From assembly GCA_014653815.1 (NCBI GenBank), contig JACWDZ010000001.1, positions 62,001-126,000 on the forward strand: a stretch of DNA of 64,000 nucleotides, given 5' to 3'. Origin of the DNA: Pelagibacterales bacterium SAG-MED29 (GTDB lineage: Bacteria; Pseudomonadota; Alphaproteobacteria; Pelagibacterales; Pelagibacteraceae). Position numbers and translations under genes: made by a program. Positions 8,446-18,120 of the stretch are shown in pieces (position 1 is the stretch's first letter; the number at the start of each line of letters is the position of its first letter). Below the pieces are notes generated by a model, which had not been told where the DNA came from, did not search any database, and saw only the letters and a program-made list of their open reading frames with translations.

Positions 8446-9216
8446 ATGATTTTAGGTTTTCTAGGAACGGGACGAATAGCATCTTCAGTTATTGAAGGTA
8501 TTTTTAAGTCCAAATTAAAAATCAAAAAAATTTATATCTCCCCTCGAAATAAAATAATAGCAAAAAAATTAAGCAAAAGATTTAAAAAAGTAACTATTTC
8601 AAGAAATAATCAACAATTAATTGATAAATCGAATTGGGTATTTTTGGCCGTCACACCAAAGGTTGGAGGTAAAATTTTGAAGAAACTTAATTTTAGAAAA
8701 AATCAAAAAATTGTAAGCTTTATTTCTACAATAGATTTAGCTCAACTGAAAAAAGTTATTGGTCAAAAAGTTAAGATAGTAAGAGCTATTCCGCTTCCCC
8801 CAATTTCAATTAGAAAAGGTCCAGTTCCAATCTGCCCTCCTGACAAACAGGTAAAAAGTTTTTTTAATCAATTAGGTACAACCGTTGAAATAAAAAATGA
8901 AAAATCGTCAATAAATTTCTGGGCAACCTCAGGGATGATGGCTCCGTTTTATGAATTATTAAAAGTATTATCTGGTTGGTTGGTTAAAAGAGGAATTAAA
9001 AAAAATGAAGCTCAAAAATATATTACTTCACTTTTTGCTGCATTATCAGAAGACTCAGCTATGAATTCAAAAAAAGATTTGAAATATTTAGTAAAAGATT
9101 CTCAAACACCTGGAGGATTAAACGAACAAGTTGTAAAACAATTAAAAAAAGATGGTTTTTATCGACATTTAGAAAAATCTTTAAATAGTATTCTTAAAAG
9201 GCTAAAAAAAGTATAA
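8446..9216 (+). CDS. Pyrroline-5-carboxylate reductase-like protein (ProC family)
   Basis: Resembles NAD(P)H-dependent pyrroline-5-carboxylate reductase, the last step of proline synthesis. The N-terminal Rossmann motif is GFLGTGRIASSVIEG at residues 4-18. VFLAVTPKVGGKIL near 66, VRAIPLPPISIRKGPVP near 112 and a C-terminal DSQTPGGLNEQ follow the ProC fold. It is 256 residues, a little shorter than canonical ProC (about 270), and the active-site loop TPGGLNEQ is present where TPGGTT is usual. It may be a paralogue acting on another cyclic imine. It lies 6 bp before livG, as if first gene of the Liv operon. Confidence 0.75.
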   Translation: MILGFLGTGRIASSVIEGIFKSKLKIKKIYISPRNKIIAKKLSKRFKKVTISRNNQQLIDKSNWVFLAVTPKVGGKILKKLNFRKNQKIVSFISTIDLAQLKKVIGQKVKIVRAIPLPPISIRKGPVPICPPDKQVKSFFNQLGTTVEIKNEKSSINFWATSGMMAPFYELLKVLSGWLVKRGIKKNEAQKYITSLFAALSEDSAMNSKKDLKYLVKDSQTPGGLNEQVVKQLKKDGFYRHLEKSLNSILKRLKKV

Positions 9217-9222
9217 TTTTCT

Positions 9223-10017
9223 ATGCAGTCAGATTCAAATATTCTGCAAGTTAACAACCTTTCTAAATTTTTTGGAGGATTAGCAGCGGTTTCAAATTGT
9301 TCTTTAAAAATTAAAAAAGGCTCAATTACAGGAATTATTGGACCTAATGGATCGGGTAAAACAACATTATTTAACTTGATTGCAGGCAATCTAGAGTCAT
9401 CTCAGGGCACAGTTTTATTTAATAATGAAGATATTACTAATATTCCCTCATACGAATTATTTTCAAAAGGTGTTTTAAGAACTTTTCAAATTGCACATGA
9501 ATTTACAAATCTAACTGTGCTAGAAAATTTAATGATGGTTCCAGGAAAGCAATCTGGTGAAAACTTACTTAATGCTTTGTTTAAACCAAGTATTGTTAAA
9601 AAAGAAGAGGCTAGAGTTAAGGAGAAAGCTTTAGAAGTAATTGATTTTTTAAATCTCAAACATCTTTCAAATGAACTTGCAGGAAATTTGTCTGGAGGTC
9701 AAAAAAAACTTTTAGAGCTTGGCAGAACTATGATGGTTGACGCTAAGTTGGTTTTATTAGATGAAGTTGGAGCAGGAGTTAACCGAACTCTATTAAAAGA
9801 TATAGGAAGCGCGATATTTAGACTTAATAAAGAAAAAGGATATACGTTTTGCATGATAGAGCATGATATGGAGTTTATTAGTCGATTGTGCAATCCAGTA
9901 ATTGTAATGGCAGAAGGCTCTGTTTTATTTGAAGGAACTTCTGATGAAGTTAAAAAGAACGAACAAGTTATAGAAAGTTATTTAGGAAGAGGGTCAAAAT
10001 TAAAGGATAAAAGTTAA
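9223..10017 (+). CDS. livG: Branched-chain amino acid-type ABC transporter ATP-binding protein LivG
   Basis: One of two ATPases of a HAAT-type ABC importer. The 264-residue protein shows the Walker A GPNGSGKTT near residue 38, the LivG-type Q-loop region LRTFQIAHEFTNLTVLENLM, the signature NLSGGQKKLLELGR near 155, Walker B KLVLLDEVGAGV and the H-loop IEHDMEF. The start ATG at 9223 directly follows the ProC-like gene. Its stop overlaps the livF start by one base (TAATG). With livF, livH and livM it forms a complete importer; the ligand may be branched-chain amino acids, but also other amides such as urea in this family. Confidence 0.93.
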   Translation: MQSDSNILQVNNLSKFFGGLAAVSNCSLKIKKGSITGIIGPNGSGKTTLFNLIAGNLESSQGTVLFNNEDITNIPSYELFSKGVLRTFQIAHEFTNLTVLENLMMVPGKQSGENLLNALFKPSIVKKEEARVKEKALEVIDFLNLKHLSNELAGNLSGGQKKLLELGRTMMVDAKLVLLDEVGAGVNRTLLKDIGSAIFRLNKEKGYTFCMIEHDMEFISRLCNPVIVMAEGSVLFEGTSDEVKKNEQVIESYLGRGSKLKDKS

Positions 10018-10724
10018 TGGCTTTTTTTGAAGGTATAAAAATGACAGGAGGTTATGGCAATGGCCCGGATATAATCTCATCCTGTTCAGTAAATGTTAAT
10101 CAAGGTGAAATAGTTTCAATACTTGGCCCAAATGGCGCGGGTAAATCTACAGCCATGAAGGCCATGCTGGGATTATTAAATCTTAAATCAGGTAAAGTTT
10201 TGATAAATGGTAAAGATATTTCACATTTGAATCCGCAAGATAGAGTTAAACAAGGAATAGCATTTGTTCCTCAAACTAGAAACGTATTCGCTGGATTAAG
10301 TGTTGAAGAAAATTTAGAGATGGGTGCTTTTTTAAGAGATGAAAGCCTTAAGAAAATTATTGATGAAATTTATGAGCTGTTTCCTATTTTAAAAGAAAAA
10401 AAATCTCAGCTAGTTGGAGAACTATCTGGAGGGCAAAGACAGCAAGTGGCATTAGGAAGAGCATTAATGATAAAACCATCAGTCTTAATGCTTGATGAAC
10501 CAACAGCTGGAGTTTCACCAATCGTTATGGATGAGTTGTTTGATCATATTATAAAAGTAAAAAAAACAAATGTAGCTATTTTGATGGTTGAACAAAATGC
10601 AAAACAAGCACTAAGTATATCAGACAGAGGCTATGTTTTGGTCACTGGAGCAAATAGATACTCTGGAACTGGAAAAGAACTATTGAACGATCCAAGAGTA
10701 AGAAGTTCTTTTTTAGGAGGTTAA
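10017..10724 (+). CDS. livF: Branched-chain amino acid-type ABC transporter ATP-binding protein LivF
   Basis: The second ATPase of the HAAT importer, 235 residues. It shows Walker A GPNGAGKST near residue 36, FVPQTRNVFAGLSVEENLEMG, the signature ELSGGQRQQVALGRALM near 138, Walker B VLMLDEPTAGVSP and H-loop VEQNAKQA, the LivF pattern. It is shorter than LivG, as expected. The start overlaps the livG stop by one base. The stop is 1 bp before livH, whose ribosome-binding site (AGGAGG) lies within the livF 3' end. Confidence 0.94.
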   Translation: MAFFEGIKMTGGYGNGPDIISSCSVNVNQGEIVSILGPNGAGKSTAMKAMLGLLNLKSGKVLINGKDISHLNPQDRVKQGIAFVPQTRNVFAGLSVEENLEMGAFLRDESLKKIIDEIYELFPILKEKKSQLVGELSGGQRQQVALGRALMIKPSVLMLDEPTAGVSPIVMDELFDHIIKVKKTNVAILMVEQNAKQALSISDRGYVLVTGANRYSGTGKELLNDPRVRSSFLGG

Positions 10725-10725
10725 T

Positions 10726-11736
10726 ATGGATTTTTTAAACGCAATAGTTTTACTTTTAAATTATTTATTTGTACCTGCATTATCTTATGGATCTCAGTTA
10801 GCATTAGGAGCTATTTTTGTTTCTTTAATTTATGGAATCTTGCGATTTGCATATTTTACTGCTGGCGACCTTATGTCGTTTGGTACCATGTTTACAATTT
10901 TATTTACATGGTACTTTCAATCTCTTGGAATTAATCTAGGTATTCTTCCCACGGCATTACTTGCTATTCCTTTTGGGATTATTATTACAATTTTATATGT
11001 TCTTATTAAGGATAAATTAGTTTTTAGTTATTATCGTACACAAAAAAGCCCTCCCGTAACTTTGGCAATGGTAAGCATAGGCACAATGTTTGTTACTCAA
11101 GCAATAGTAAGAATAGTTATTGGGCCATTTGATAGAAGATTTTTTGATGGAGAGAAGTTTATTTTAAAAGCAAATGAATTTAAAGAGATGACAGGTTTGA
11201 ATGAAGGATTAACAATCAAATCAACCCAAGTTATTACTTTGTTTATTACAATTATTGTTGTTTCTATATTATTTTGGTTTTTAAATAAAACAAAAACTGG
11301 AAAAAGTATGCGAGCTTATTCGGATAATGAAGATCTAGCACTTTTGTCTGGAATAGATCCTAAAAAAGTAGTTATGATTACTTGGTTAATAGCCGCAATT
11401 TTAGCGACGATTGGCGGAGCTCTTTATGGTTTAGATAAAAGCTTTAAACCATTTACTTACTTTAATAATATGCTTCCAATATTTGCAGCAGCAATCGTTG
11501 GAGGTATTGGAAATCCCTTTGGAGCTTTTTTGGGAGGATATGTTATTGCGTTTTCAGAAATACTTTTAACTTATGCTTACAAAAAATTCTTTGTTTATTT
11601 ACTTCCTGAAAGTTTAGAGCCTGATGGCTTATTACAATTATTGTCGACTGATTATAAATTTGCAGTATCTTTCTCAATTTTAGTAATAGTTTTATTATTT
11701 AGACCTTCAGGAATATTTAAAGGGAAAGTTTTATGA
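10726..11736 (+). CDS. livH: Branched-chain amino acid-type ABC transporter permease LivH
   Basis: First permease of the HAAT importer, 336 residues with about eight hydrophobic helices. Features are SQLALGAIFVSLIYGILRFAY-type N-terminal helices with the AGDLMSFG motif near 46, a MRAYSDNEDLALLSGIDPKKV cytoplasmic EAA-like loop near 194, and AAAIVGGIGNPFGAFLGG near 246, all normal for LivH. It overlaps livM by 4 bp (ATGA). A strong AGGAGG lies immediately before its start. Confidence 0.93.
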   Translation: MDFLNAIVLLLNYLFVPALSYGSQLALGAIFVSLIYGILRFAYFTAGDLMSFGTMFTILFTWYFQSLGINLGILPTALLAIPFGIIITILYVLIKDKLVFSYYRTQKSPPVTLAMVSIGTMFVTQAIVRIVIGPFDRRFFDGEKFILKANEFKEMTGLNEGLTIKSTQVITLFITIIVVSILFWFLNKTKTGKSMRAYSDNEDLALLSGIDPKKVVMITWLIAAILATIGGALYGLDKSFKPFTYFNNMLPIFAAAIVGGIGNPFGAFLGGYVIAFSEILLTYAYKKFFVYLLPESLEPDGLLQLLSTDYKFAVSFSILVIVLLFRPSGIFKGKVL

Positions 11737-13103
11737 GAAAAAATCTAGACATAATAAGCGCATACTCAATAATGTTAGGACTCATAATTTTGGTAGGATT
11801 TTTACAGTCTTGGAGCATGGCGTTATCAATTTTGTGCCTTTGTTTGATCTCTGCAGTAATGACTATGGGTGCCAACATTCAATGGGGATACGCAGGATTA
11901 ATCAATTTTGGAATAATGGGCTACACGGCTCTTGGAGGCTTAGCAGCAGTTTTGGTTTCGGTTCCTCCTGTTCGAGAAGCATGGCAGGTAGGAGGTTTTA
12001 ATATTATATTATGTGCCTTTTTGATTGCTTTCATGGTTTTTAGTATTCGTTTTATTATGAAAAAATACAATCAATCAAAAAAAAGAAGCTATGGAATTGC
12101 TTCTATTATAATAGTTGGGTTAATTCTTTTAAGATTAATATCTGCACCAGCTATAGAGTCAATCGAGTCCGTTAGTCCAGCTACTACTGGCTTTTTAGGA
12201 GGAATGGGTCTTCCAATATTATTTTCTTGGATAGCAGGAGCCTTTTTCGCTGGCGCTTTGGCATACATTATTGGAAAAATTGCTTTAGGACTTAGAGCAG
12301 ACTATCTGGCAATAGCGACACTACTTATATCAGAAATTGTTATTTCAGTAATTAAACATGAAGATTGGTTAGCTAGGGGTGTTAAAAACGTAATTGGCTT
12401 AAAAAGACCAGTTCCATATGAAGTGGATTTACAATCAAAGGAGTGGTTTATAAATTTAGTTGAGAAATTTAATCAAAGTGCATTAAATTTAATTAGCAAT
12501 ACTTTAGAAAGACAAGAGGTGGTAAAACAACTTGTCATCGAATCTTCAACGGTATTTGTAAAATTATGTTTTGCAGGACTTTTCACTGTTGTAGTAATAA
12601 TTCTTTTAATAATTACTCAAAAAGCACTTTATTCTCCTTGGGGAAGAATGATGAGAGCCATCAGAGATAATGAAGAAGCAGCAAATGCAATGGGAAAGAA
12701 TGTTGTTAAACAACACCTTTTAATTTTTGTTCTTGGTTCAGCTATTGTTGGTATAGCAGGTGCTATGATGGTCACTTATGATGGATTATTTACGCCAGGA
12801 AGTTATAGACCAATGAGGTATACATTTTTAATTTGGGTAATGGTTATTGTTGGTGGAAGTGGAAATAATTTTGGTGCAATTTTGGGAGGTTTTGCAGTTT
12901 GGTTTTTATGGGTCGAAGCCGCTCCCATCGCATTATTCTTAGTTAATTTTTTTACTAGCGGTTTAGAAGAAACTAATGCTTTTAGAGTTCATTTAGTTAA
13001 TAGCATTCCATACTTTAGATTTTTAATGATGGGAACTGGTTTGCTGTTAATTATGCGTTATAGACCAAAAGGAATTTTGCCAGAAAAAATAAAACACATA
13101 TAA
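11733..13103 (+). CDS. livM: Branched-chain amino acid-type ABC transporter permease LivM
   Basis: Second permease of the importer. At 456 residues it is longer than many LivM proteins (about 330-420) because of an extra hydrophobic/charged stretch around residues 90-160. Family features are INFGIMGYTALGGLAA near 60, LGLRADYLAIATLLISEI near 185, GRMMRAIRDNEEAANAMGKNV near 303 and VMVIVGGSGNNFGAILGG near 370. It ends with RYRPKGILPE, as usual for LivM. It is the last gene of the rightward proC-like/livGFHM group and faces the livJ-type gene across the terminator hairpin. Confidence 0.92.
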   Translation: MRKNLDIISAYSIMLGLIILVGFLQSWSMALSILCLCLISAVMTMGANIQWGYAGLINFGIMGYTALGGLAAVLVSVPPVREAWQVGGFNIILCAFLIAFMVFSIRFIMKKYNQSKKRSYGIASIIIVGLILLRLISAPAIESIESVSPATTGFLGGMGLPILFSWIAGAFFAGALAYIIGKIALGLRADYLAIATLLISEIVISVIKHEDWLARGVKNVIGLKRPVPYEVDLQSKEWFINLVEKFNQSALNLISNTLERQEVVKQLVIESSTVFVKLCFAGLFTVVVIILLIITQKALYSPWGRMMRAIRDNEEAANAMGKNVVKQHLLIFVLGSAIVGIAGAMMVTYDGLFTPGSYRPMRYTFLIWVMVIVGGSGNNFGAILGGFAVWFLWVEAAPIALFLVNFFTSGLEETNAFRVHLVNSIPYFRFLMMGTGLLLIMRYRPKGILPEKIKHI

Positions 13104-13135
13104 AAAAACCTCAGCAGTTTTCACTGCTGAGGTTT
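13102..13135 (-). terminator. Intrinsic terminator between livM and the Liv binding protein
   Basis: A perfect 13-bp stem (13106-13118 with 13123-13135; core CCTCAGCAGT/ACTGCTGAGG) with a TTTC loop. On the minus strand the hairpin is followed by seven T residues, giving a strong terminator for the leftward binding-protein gene. On the plus strand only three T residues follow, so it is weaker for livM. Confidence 0.88.
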
Positions 13136-13148
13136 ACAAGATTAAATC

Positions 13149-14330
13149 TTATCTTTGTTTTTTATTTTTAAATTTACCGCCTTTAATTTCTTTTTCTATG
13201 AAATTACCAACGTGTTCTCCAACATCTGTAAATTTAACTGCAGTAGCACCCTCGTAATCAATTGCTTTTCCTTTAGCTAAAAGGTTTAGACCTTTTTTAA
13301 GCTGACCAGGATAAATTTTAGTTCCAGGTGCATTAGCTACGGACATTACATTTTTGGCAATCGAACCTCGGTCTGCAGATCCACCAGCTTGCATCGCAAG
13401 AACTATTAAAGCTGCAGCATCATAAGACTCGCCAGTATATGGACCAGATGGATCAATTCCAGCTCCTTTAGCAACTTTTGCAAATACTCCTGCTCCTTTA
13501 CCTAAAGAACCTGGCAAAGAACCAAAAGATTTGTTCAAGCTTTTACCGAAAGTATCAGTAAGAGAGTCACCGATCATACCATCTGATAATATAAATGTAT
13601 CAAAGGCACCAGAGTCTAAAGAGCCTTGAATAATTCCTTTACCACCTTGGTCGAGGTATCCGATTACAGCAACCGCATCTCCACCAGCTGATGCTAAAGT
13701 AGAAACTTCTGCGCTATAGTCGGCTTTACCATCTTCGTGTGCCGATACAGTTGTAACTTTTATACCATGAGCTTTAACTGCTGCTGAATAAACATCAGCT
13801 AAACCTTTACCATAGTCGTTATTAGTGTATGTAACAGCAACACTTTTAACTCCTCTATCTTTTGTTATATCTGCAAGAATTTGTCCTCCTCGAGCATCCG
13901 ATGGAGCTGTACGGAAAAACAAACCTTTATCTTTTAAAGTTGTTAAACCAGGAGATGTTGCAGAAGGTGATATAATAGTAATTCCATTAGGAACCGCTAC
14001 GTTTGATGCGACCGCTCCAGTAACACCAGAACAATCAGCTCCCATAATCGCAACTATACCTTGAGAAACTAAACCTTCAGCAGCTGTTGTTGCTGCAGCC
14101 GAGTCAACACAAGTTGAGTCTGCTCTTAGAGGTTTAATTTTTTCTCCACCAAGTAATGAACCTGAGTCAGAAGCTTCTTTAAAAGCTAATTCCGCAGAAG
14201 CTGCCATCGCTGGAGTTAGAGATTCAATAGGACCTGTAAATCCTAAGATTATACCCATTTTAATTTCTGCAAATGCACTTGTTGTCAGGATAGACAAAGA
14301 CATGATTGCAGCAATAAATATTTTTTTCAT
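13149..14330 (-). CDS. livJ: ABC transporter substrate-binding protein, Leu/Ile/Val family (LivJ/K type)
   Basis: Periplasmic binding protein for the adjacent Liv importer. The 393-residue protein has a signal peptide ending near residue 22 (TSAFA) and a mature start IKMGIILGFTGPIESLTP typical of type I periplasmic binding proteins. GADCSGVTGAVASNVAVPNGI (near 97, where Ser/Thr contacts the ligand's alpha-amino acid moiety in this family), a RTAPSDARGGQIL block and YTNNDYGKGLADVY near 165 follow the family. Preceded by a good AGGAGT ribosome-binding site. It faces livM and is transcribed separately, which allows a higher dose of binding protein than permease. Confidence 0.9.
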   Translation of the reverse strand: MKKIFIAAIMSLSILTTSAFAEIKMGIILGFTGPIESLTPAMAASAELAFKEASDSGSLLGGEKIKPLRADSTCVDSAAATTAAEGLVSQGIVAIMGADCSGVTGAVASNVAVPNGITIISPSATSPGLTTLKDKGLFFRTAPSDARGGQILADITKDRGVKSVAVTYTNNDYGKGLADVYSAAVKAHGIKVTTVSAHEDGKADYSAEVSTLASAGGDAVAVIGYLDQGGKGIIQGSLDSGAFDTFILSDGMIGDSLTDTFGKSLNKSFGSLPGSLGKGAGVFAKVAKGAGIDPSGPYTGESYDAAALIVLAMQAGGSADRGSIAKNVMSVANAPGTKIYPGQLKKGLNLLAKGKAIDYEGATAVKFTDVGEHVGNFIEKEIKGGKFKNKKQR

Positions 14331-14500
14331 ATTACTCCTCTTATTTAGTATTTTTAATTTACAATAGTATTGACTTTTAAGACTTGTTTTTCAATGGCAA
14401 AATTTCTTTTTTTTGTCCTATAGACGTAAGTTTCGCAGCATTATTTATTGTTAAAAATAAAGAAAAAATATGTATATACGAGTATAAAAAAATAAAGATA

Positions 14501-14854
14501 ATGAATTTTAATATGAAAAAAGAAATTACATACGAAGACTACAGTAAAATCCAAATTGTAGTGGGAACGGTCTTAAAAGTATCTAAGAATGAAAAAGCTC
14601 GCAAACCTTCATTAGTAATAGAGGTTGATTTTGGCTCTGAGATTGGTGTTAGAAAATCATCAGCTCAAATTACTCATTATTATAATTCTGATAATTTAGT
14701 GGGCAAACAAGTTATTGGAGTTTGTAATTTTCCAAAAAAAAATATCGCAGGCATTGTTTCTGAAGTACTAATATTAGGAGCTATCGAGAAAGATGGAAAA
14801 GTTGTTTTGCTTCATCCGTCACAAAAAACTGAAAACGGTCTCGAGATAGCCTAG
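14501..14854 (+). CDS. CsaA-like tRNA-binding domain protein
   Basis: A small OB-fold protein of the CsaA/EMAP tRNA-binding family, reported in Bacillus to act as an export-related chaperone and to bind tRNA. The 117 residues align along their whole length with CsaA: IQIVVGTVLKV, EVDFGSEIGVRKSSAQIT near 53, LVGKQVIGVCNFPKKNIAG near 75 and SEVLILGAI near 95. The open frame runs up to 14384, but ATG 14501 (or 14513) gives the family length. The stop overlaps the GTG start of the next gene by one base. An earlier start would add an unrelated hydrophobic extension. Confidence 0.82.
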   Translation: MNFNMKKEITYEDYSKIQIVVGTVLKVSKNEKARKPSLVIEVDFGSEIGVRKSSAQITHYYNSDNLVGKQVIGVCNFPKKNIAGIVSEVLILGAIEKDGKVVLLHPSQKTENGLEIA

Positions 14855-15444
14855 TGTACGATCAATTCTTAGCGCTGATCTTATTTGGTATTGCTACAGC
14901 TTTTACACCAGGTCCAAATAATATCATGTCATCATACTCTGGATTTAATTTTGGTTTTAGAAAAACCATCCCTCTAATGTTAGGAGTTATCTTTGGGTGG
15001 ACAGCTATGTTGACGGTAATGGCTTCTGGACTAATCGTTGTCTTTCAAAAATATATATTTTTACAGAGTATAATAAAAATTTTGGGATCAATTTTTTTAA
15101 TTTACTTGGCTTATAAAATCACTTTTAGCTCAACGACTCATTCAAAAAATGTAAAAAAACCAGTTAACTTTTTTGATACATTTTTATTTCAATTTATTAA
15201 TCCAAAAGGAGTTATAGTGGCAATGATCACTGTTTCGACCTTTATCGATGTACAAAATAATTATTTAAGAGATGCATTGATTGTATTAACAGTCTATTTT
15301 TTTATGGCTGTTTTTAGTGTTAGTTCATGGTGTCTATTAGGAAAATATCTGAGAAATTTTGCCACAAATGAAAACTTTATTAAGAAATTCAACTATACTA
15401 TGTCTTTTTTGCTTATCGTTTGTGTTATTATGTTTTATGTATAG
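14854..15444 (+). CDS. LysE/RhtB family amino acid exporter
   Basis: An inner-membrane exporter of 196 residues with six hydrophobic segments. The N-terminal FGIATAFTPGPNNIMSSYSGFNFGFRK matches the LysE/RhtB signature TPGPNN, and the central FINPKGVIVAM is the second family motif. It starts at a GTG that overlaps the csaA-like stop. It ends 3 bp before acnA, so acnA may be co-transcribed with it. Family members export homoserine, threonine, lysine or cysteine; the substrate here cannot be told from sequence. Confidence 0.88.
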   Translation: MYDQFLALILFGIATAFTPGPNNIMSSYSGFNFGFRKTIPLMLGVIFGWTAMLTVMASGLIVVFQKYIFLQSIIKILGSIFLIYLAYKITFSSTTHSKNVKKPVNFFDTFLFQFINPKGVIVAMITVSTFIDVQNNYLRDALIVLTVYFFMAVFSVSSWCLLGKYLRNFATNENFIKKFNYTMSFLLIVCVIMFYV

Positions 15445-15447
15445 CGC

Positions 15448-18120
15448 ATGAAATTTAATAGTAAAAATTCTTTTAAATCACTACACACTATTTCATCTTC
15501 TGGAAAAGAGTATAAAATTTTCAATTTAAAAATTGCTGAAAAAAACGGTTTAGAAGGAGTGTCTAAACTACCAAAGTCACTAAAAGTTTTATTAGAAAAT
15601 CTTCTTAGATATGAGGATGAAATTACAGTAGATAAGAAACAAATTTTAGCTTTAAAAGAATGGCTTAAAAACAAAAAATCAAATACTGAAATAGCTTATA
15701 GACCTGCAAGAACTTTATTACAAGATTATACAGGCATTCCAGCTATCGCAGACCTTGCTGCGATGAGAGATGCTGTTAAAGAAAAAAATAAAGATCCAAA
15801 TAAAATCAATCCATTATCTACTGTTGATTTAGTAATTGATCACTCAGTTATGGTAGATGAATATGCATCTGGTAAATCATTTAATCAAAACGTTGAAAAA
15901 GAATTTTCTAGAAATGGAGAGAGATATGCGTTTCTTAAATGGGGCCAAAAAGCTTTTGATAATTTTAGAGTTGTTCCTCCAGGAACAGGTATTTGCCACC
16001 AAGTTAATTTAGAATATTTAGCTAAAGTAGTTTGGTCGTCCAAAAGTGGCAATGATTTATACGCTTACCCAGATACGTTAGTTGGAACAGATAGTCATAC
16101 AACCATGGTTAATGGTCTATCAGTTTTAGGATGGGGTGTAGGAGGAATAGAAGCAGAAGCCGCTATGTTAGGTCAACCTATATCAATGCTAATCCCAGAA
16201 GTTATTGGAGTAGAGATTAAAGGTAAATTGCTGGAAGGACTTACAGCTACAGATTTAGTTTTGGCTATAGTTGAAATGTTAAGAAAAAAAGGAGTTGTAG
16301 GAAAATTTGTAGAATTTTATGGAGAAGGTTTGAAAAACCTCACATTAGCTGATAGAGCGACGATTGCCAATATGGCTCCTGAGTATGGCGCAACATGTGG
16401 TTTCTTTCCAGTGGATGAAGAAACTTTAAAATATTTGAAACTTTCTGGTAGAGATAAAGAAACAATAGAACTTGTAGAAAAATATTCAAAAGAGCAAGGC
16501 CTGTGGGCAAGCGAAGGCATGGAATTTACTGACACTTTATCTTTAGATATTAGTAAAGTTGTGCCAAGTATTTCTGGACCTAAAAGACCCCAAGATAAAG
16601 TTTTATTAAATGAGTCCTCTAAAGAATTTGCAAAAGTTTATAAAGAAAACACGAAAAGAAATAAACCAGTTGAAACAAAAGTTTCAGGAACTAACTTTAA
16701 AGTCACTGATGGAGATATAGTTATAGCAGCCATTACTTCTTGCACTAACACCTCTAATCCAAGTGTAATGATCGGGGCAGGATTGCTTGCAAAAAAAGCC
16801 ATAGAAAGTGGTTTGAAAATTAAACCGTGGGTAAAAACTTCCTTAGCGCCTGGTTCAAAAGTTGTTACAGACTATTTAGAAAAAGCTGGATTGAATAAAT
16901 ATTTAGATGAACTTGGGTTTAACTTAGTTGGATATGGTTGTACAACATGTATTGGAAATTCTGGTCCTCTAAACAAGAATATTTCTGAAGCTATACATAA
17001 AGAAAATTTATATGCAGTTTCTGTTTTATCAGGGAATAGAAATTTTGAAGGCAGAATAAGTCCTGACGTTAAAGCTAACTATCTGGCTTCACCACCGCTC
17101 GTAGTAGCATTTGCGTTAGCGGGTAATATGAATTTTGATATGTATAAAAATTCTCTTGGCATAAATAAAGATGGTAAAGAAGTTTTTTTAAAAGATATTT
17201 GGCCAAGCAATAAAGAAATTGAAGACATAATGTTAAAATCAATTAATGCAGAGATGTTTATTAATCGTTATTCAAATGTTTCAGAAGGACCTAAAGAATG
17301 GAGAGCTATTAAAACAGTAGATAGTAGCATTTATAACTGGGAAGATAATTCTACGTATGTTAAAAAACCTCCTTTCTTTGATAATTTACCAGACCAACCA
17401 GAGGGATTTAAGCCAATCAAAGACGCAAGATTATTACTTTTATTAGCTGACTCAGTAACTACCGATCACATTTCTCCTGCAGGAAATATAAAAAAAGATA
17501 GTCCTACAGGTGATTATTTTATGAAAAACCAAGTTCAACAAAAAGACTTTAATTCATATGGGGCTAGAAGAGGAAATCATGAAGTAATGATGAGAGGTAC
17601 ATTTGGCAATATTAAAATTAGAAATGAAATGGCGCCAGGCACTGAAGGTGGTTTTACTACATTACAACCTGATGGAAAAGTTATGAGTGTTTATGATGCT
17701 GCAATTGAATATAAAAAAAGAGGTAACGATCTAGTTGTGATAGCAGGAAAAGAATATGGAACAGGTTCATCAAGAGACTGGGCAGCTAAAGGCACTAAAC
17801 TATTAGGCATAAAAGCTGTAATCGCTGAAAGCTTTGAGAGAATTCATAGATCAAACTTAATTGGAATGGGTGTTTTACCTCTCGAGTTTAAAGAAGGTTT
17901 TGATAGAAAAAAATTGAATATTTCTGGAGCAGAATTAATCACTGTGGTTGACATCGATAAAGGTGTTAAACCAAGAGATGAAGTGTCTTGTGAAATAAAA
18001 TATAAAGATGGAACAAGTAAAACTATAAAAGTACTTTGTAGAATTGATACTCAAAATGAAGTTGAGTATTATAAGAATGGTGGAATTTTACAGTACGTTC
18101 TTAGAAATATGTTAAATTAA
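15448..18120 (+). CDS. acnA: Aconitate hydratase A (AcnA/IRP1 type)
   Basis: Converts citrate to isocitrate through cis-aconitate in the TCA cycle. The 890-residue protein has the AcnA domain order: N-terminal domains with [13 protein letters not shown] and [12 protein letters not shown], three [4Fe-4S] ligands at C432 (ITSCTNTS), C498 and C501 (GCTTC), a linker, and a C-terminal swivel domain with [16 protein letters not shown] near 665 and [16 protein letters not shown] near 767. Length is standard. Its stop TAA overlaps the ATG of prpD by one base, so the two are coupled. This class can also hydrate 2-methylaconitate in some bacteria, which is relevant beside prpD. Confidence 0.96.
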   Translation: MKFNSKNSFKSLHTISSSGKEYKIFNLKIAEKNGLEGVSKLPKSLKVLLENLLRYEDEITVDKKQILALKEWLKNKKSNTEIAYRPARTLLQDYTGIPAIADLAAMRDAVKEKNKDPNKINPLSTVDLVIDHSVMVDEYASGKSFNQNVEKEFSRNGERYAFLKWGQKAFDNFRVVPPGTGICHQVNLEYLAKVVWSSKSGNDLYAYPDTLVGTDSHTTMVNGLSVLGWGVGGIEAEAAMLGQPISMLIPEVIGVEIKGKLLEGLTATDLVLAIVEMLRKKGVVGKFVEFYGEGLKNLTLADRATIANMAPEYGATCGFFPVDEETLKYLKLSGRDKETIELVEKYSKEQGLWASEGMEFTDTLSLDISKVVPSISGPKRPQDKVLLNESSKEFAKVYKENTKRNKPVETKVSGTNFKVTDGDIVIAAITSCTNTSNPSVMIGAGLLAKKAIESGLKIKPWVKTSLAPGSKVVTDYLEKAGLNKYLDELGFNLVGYGCTTCIGNSGPLNKNISEAIHKENLYAVSVLSGNRNFEGRISPDVKANYLASPPLVVAFALAGNMNFDMYKNSLGINKDGKEVFLKDIWPSNKEIEDIMLKSINAEMFINRYSNVSEGPKEWRAIKTVDSSIYNWEDNSTYVKKPPFFDNLPDQPEGFKPIKDARLLLLLADSVTTDHISPAGNIKKDSPTGDYFMKNQVQQKDFNSYGARRGNHEVMMRGTFGNIKIRNEMAPGTEGGFTTLQPDGKVMSVYDAAIEYKKRGNDLVVIAGKEYGTGSSRDWAAKGTKLLGIKAVIAESFERIHRSNLIGMGVLPLEFKEGFDRKKLNISGAELITVVDIDKGVKPRDEVSCEIKYKDGTSKTIKVLCRIDTQNEVEYYKNGGILQYVLRNMLN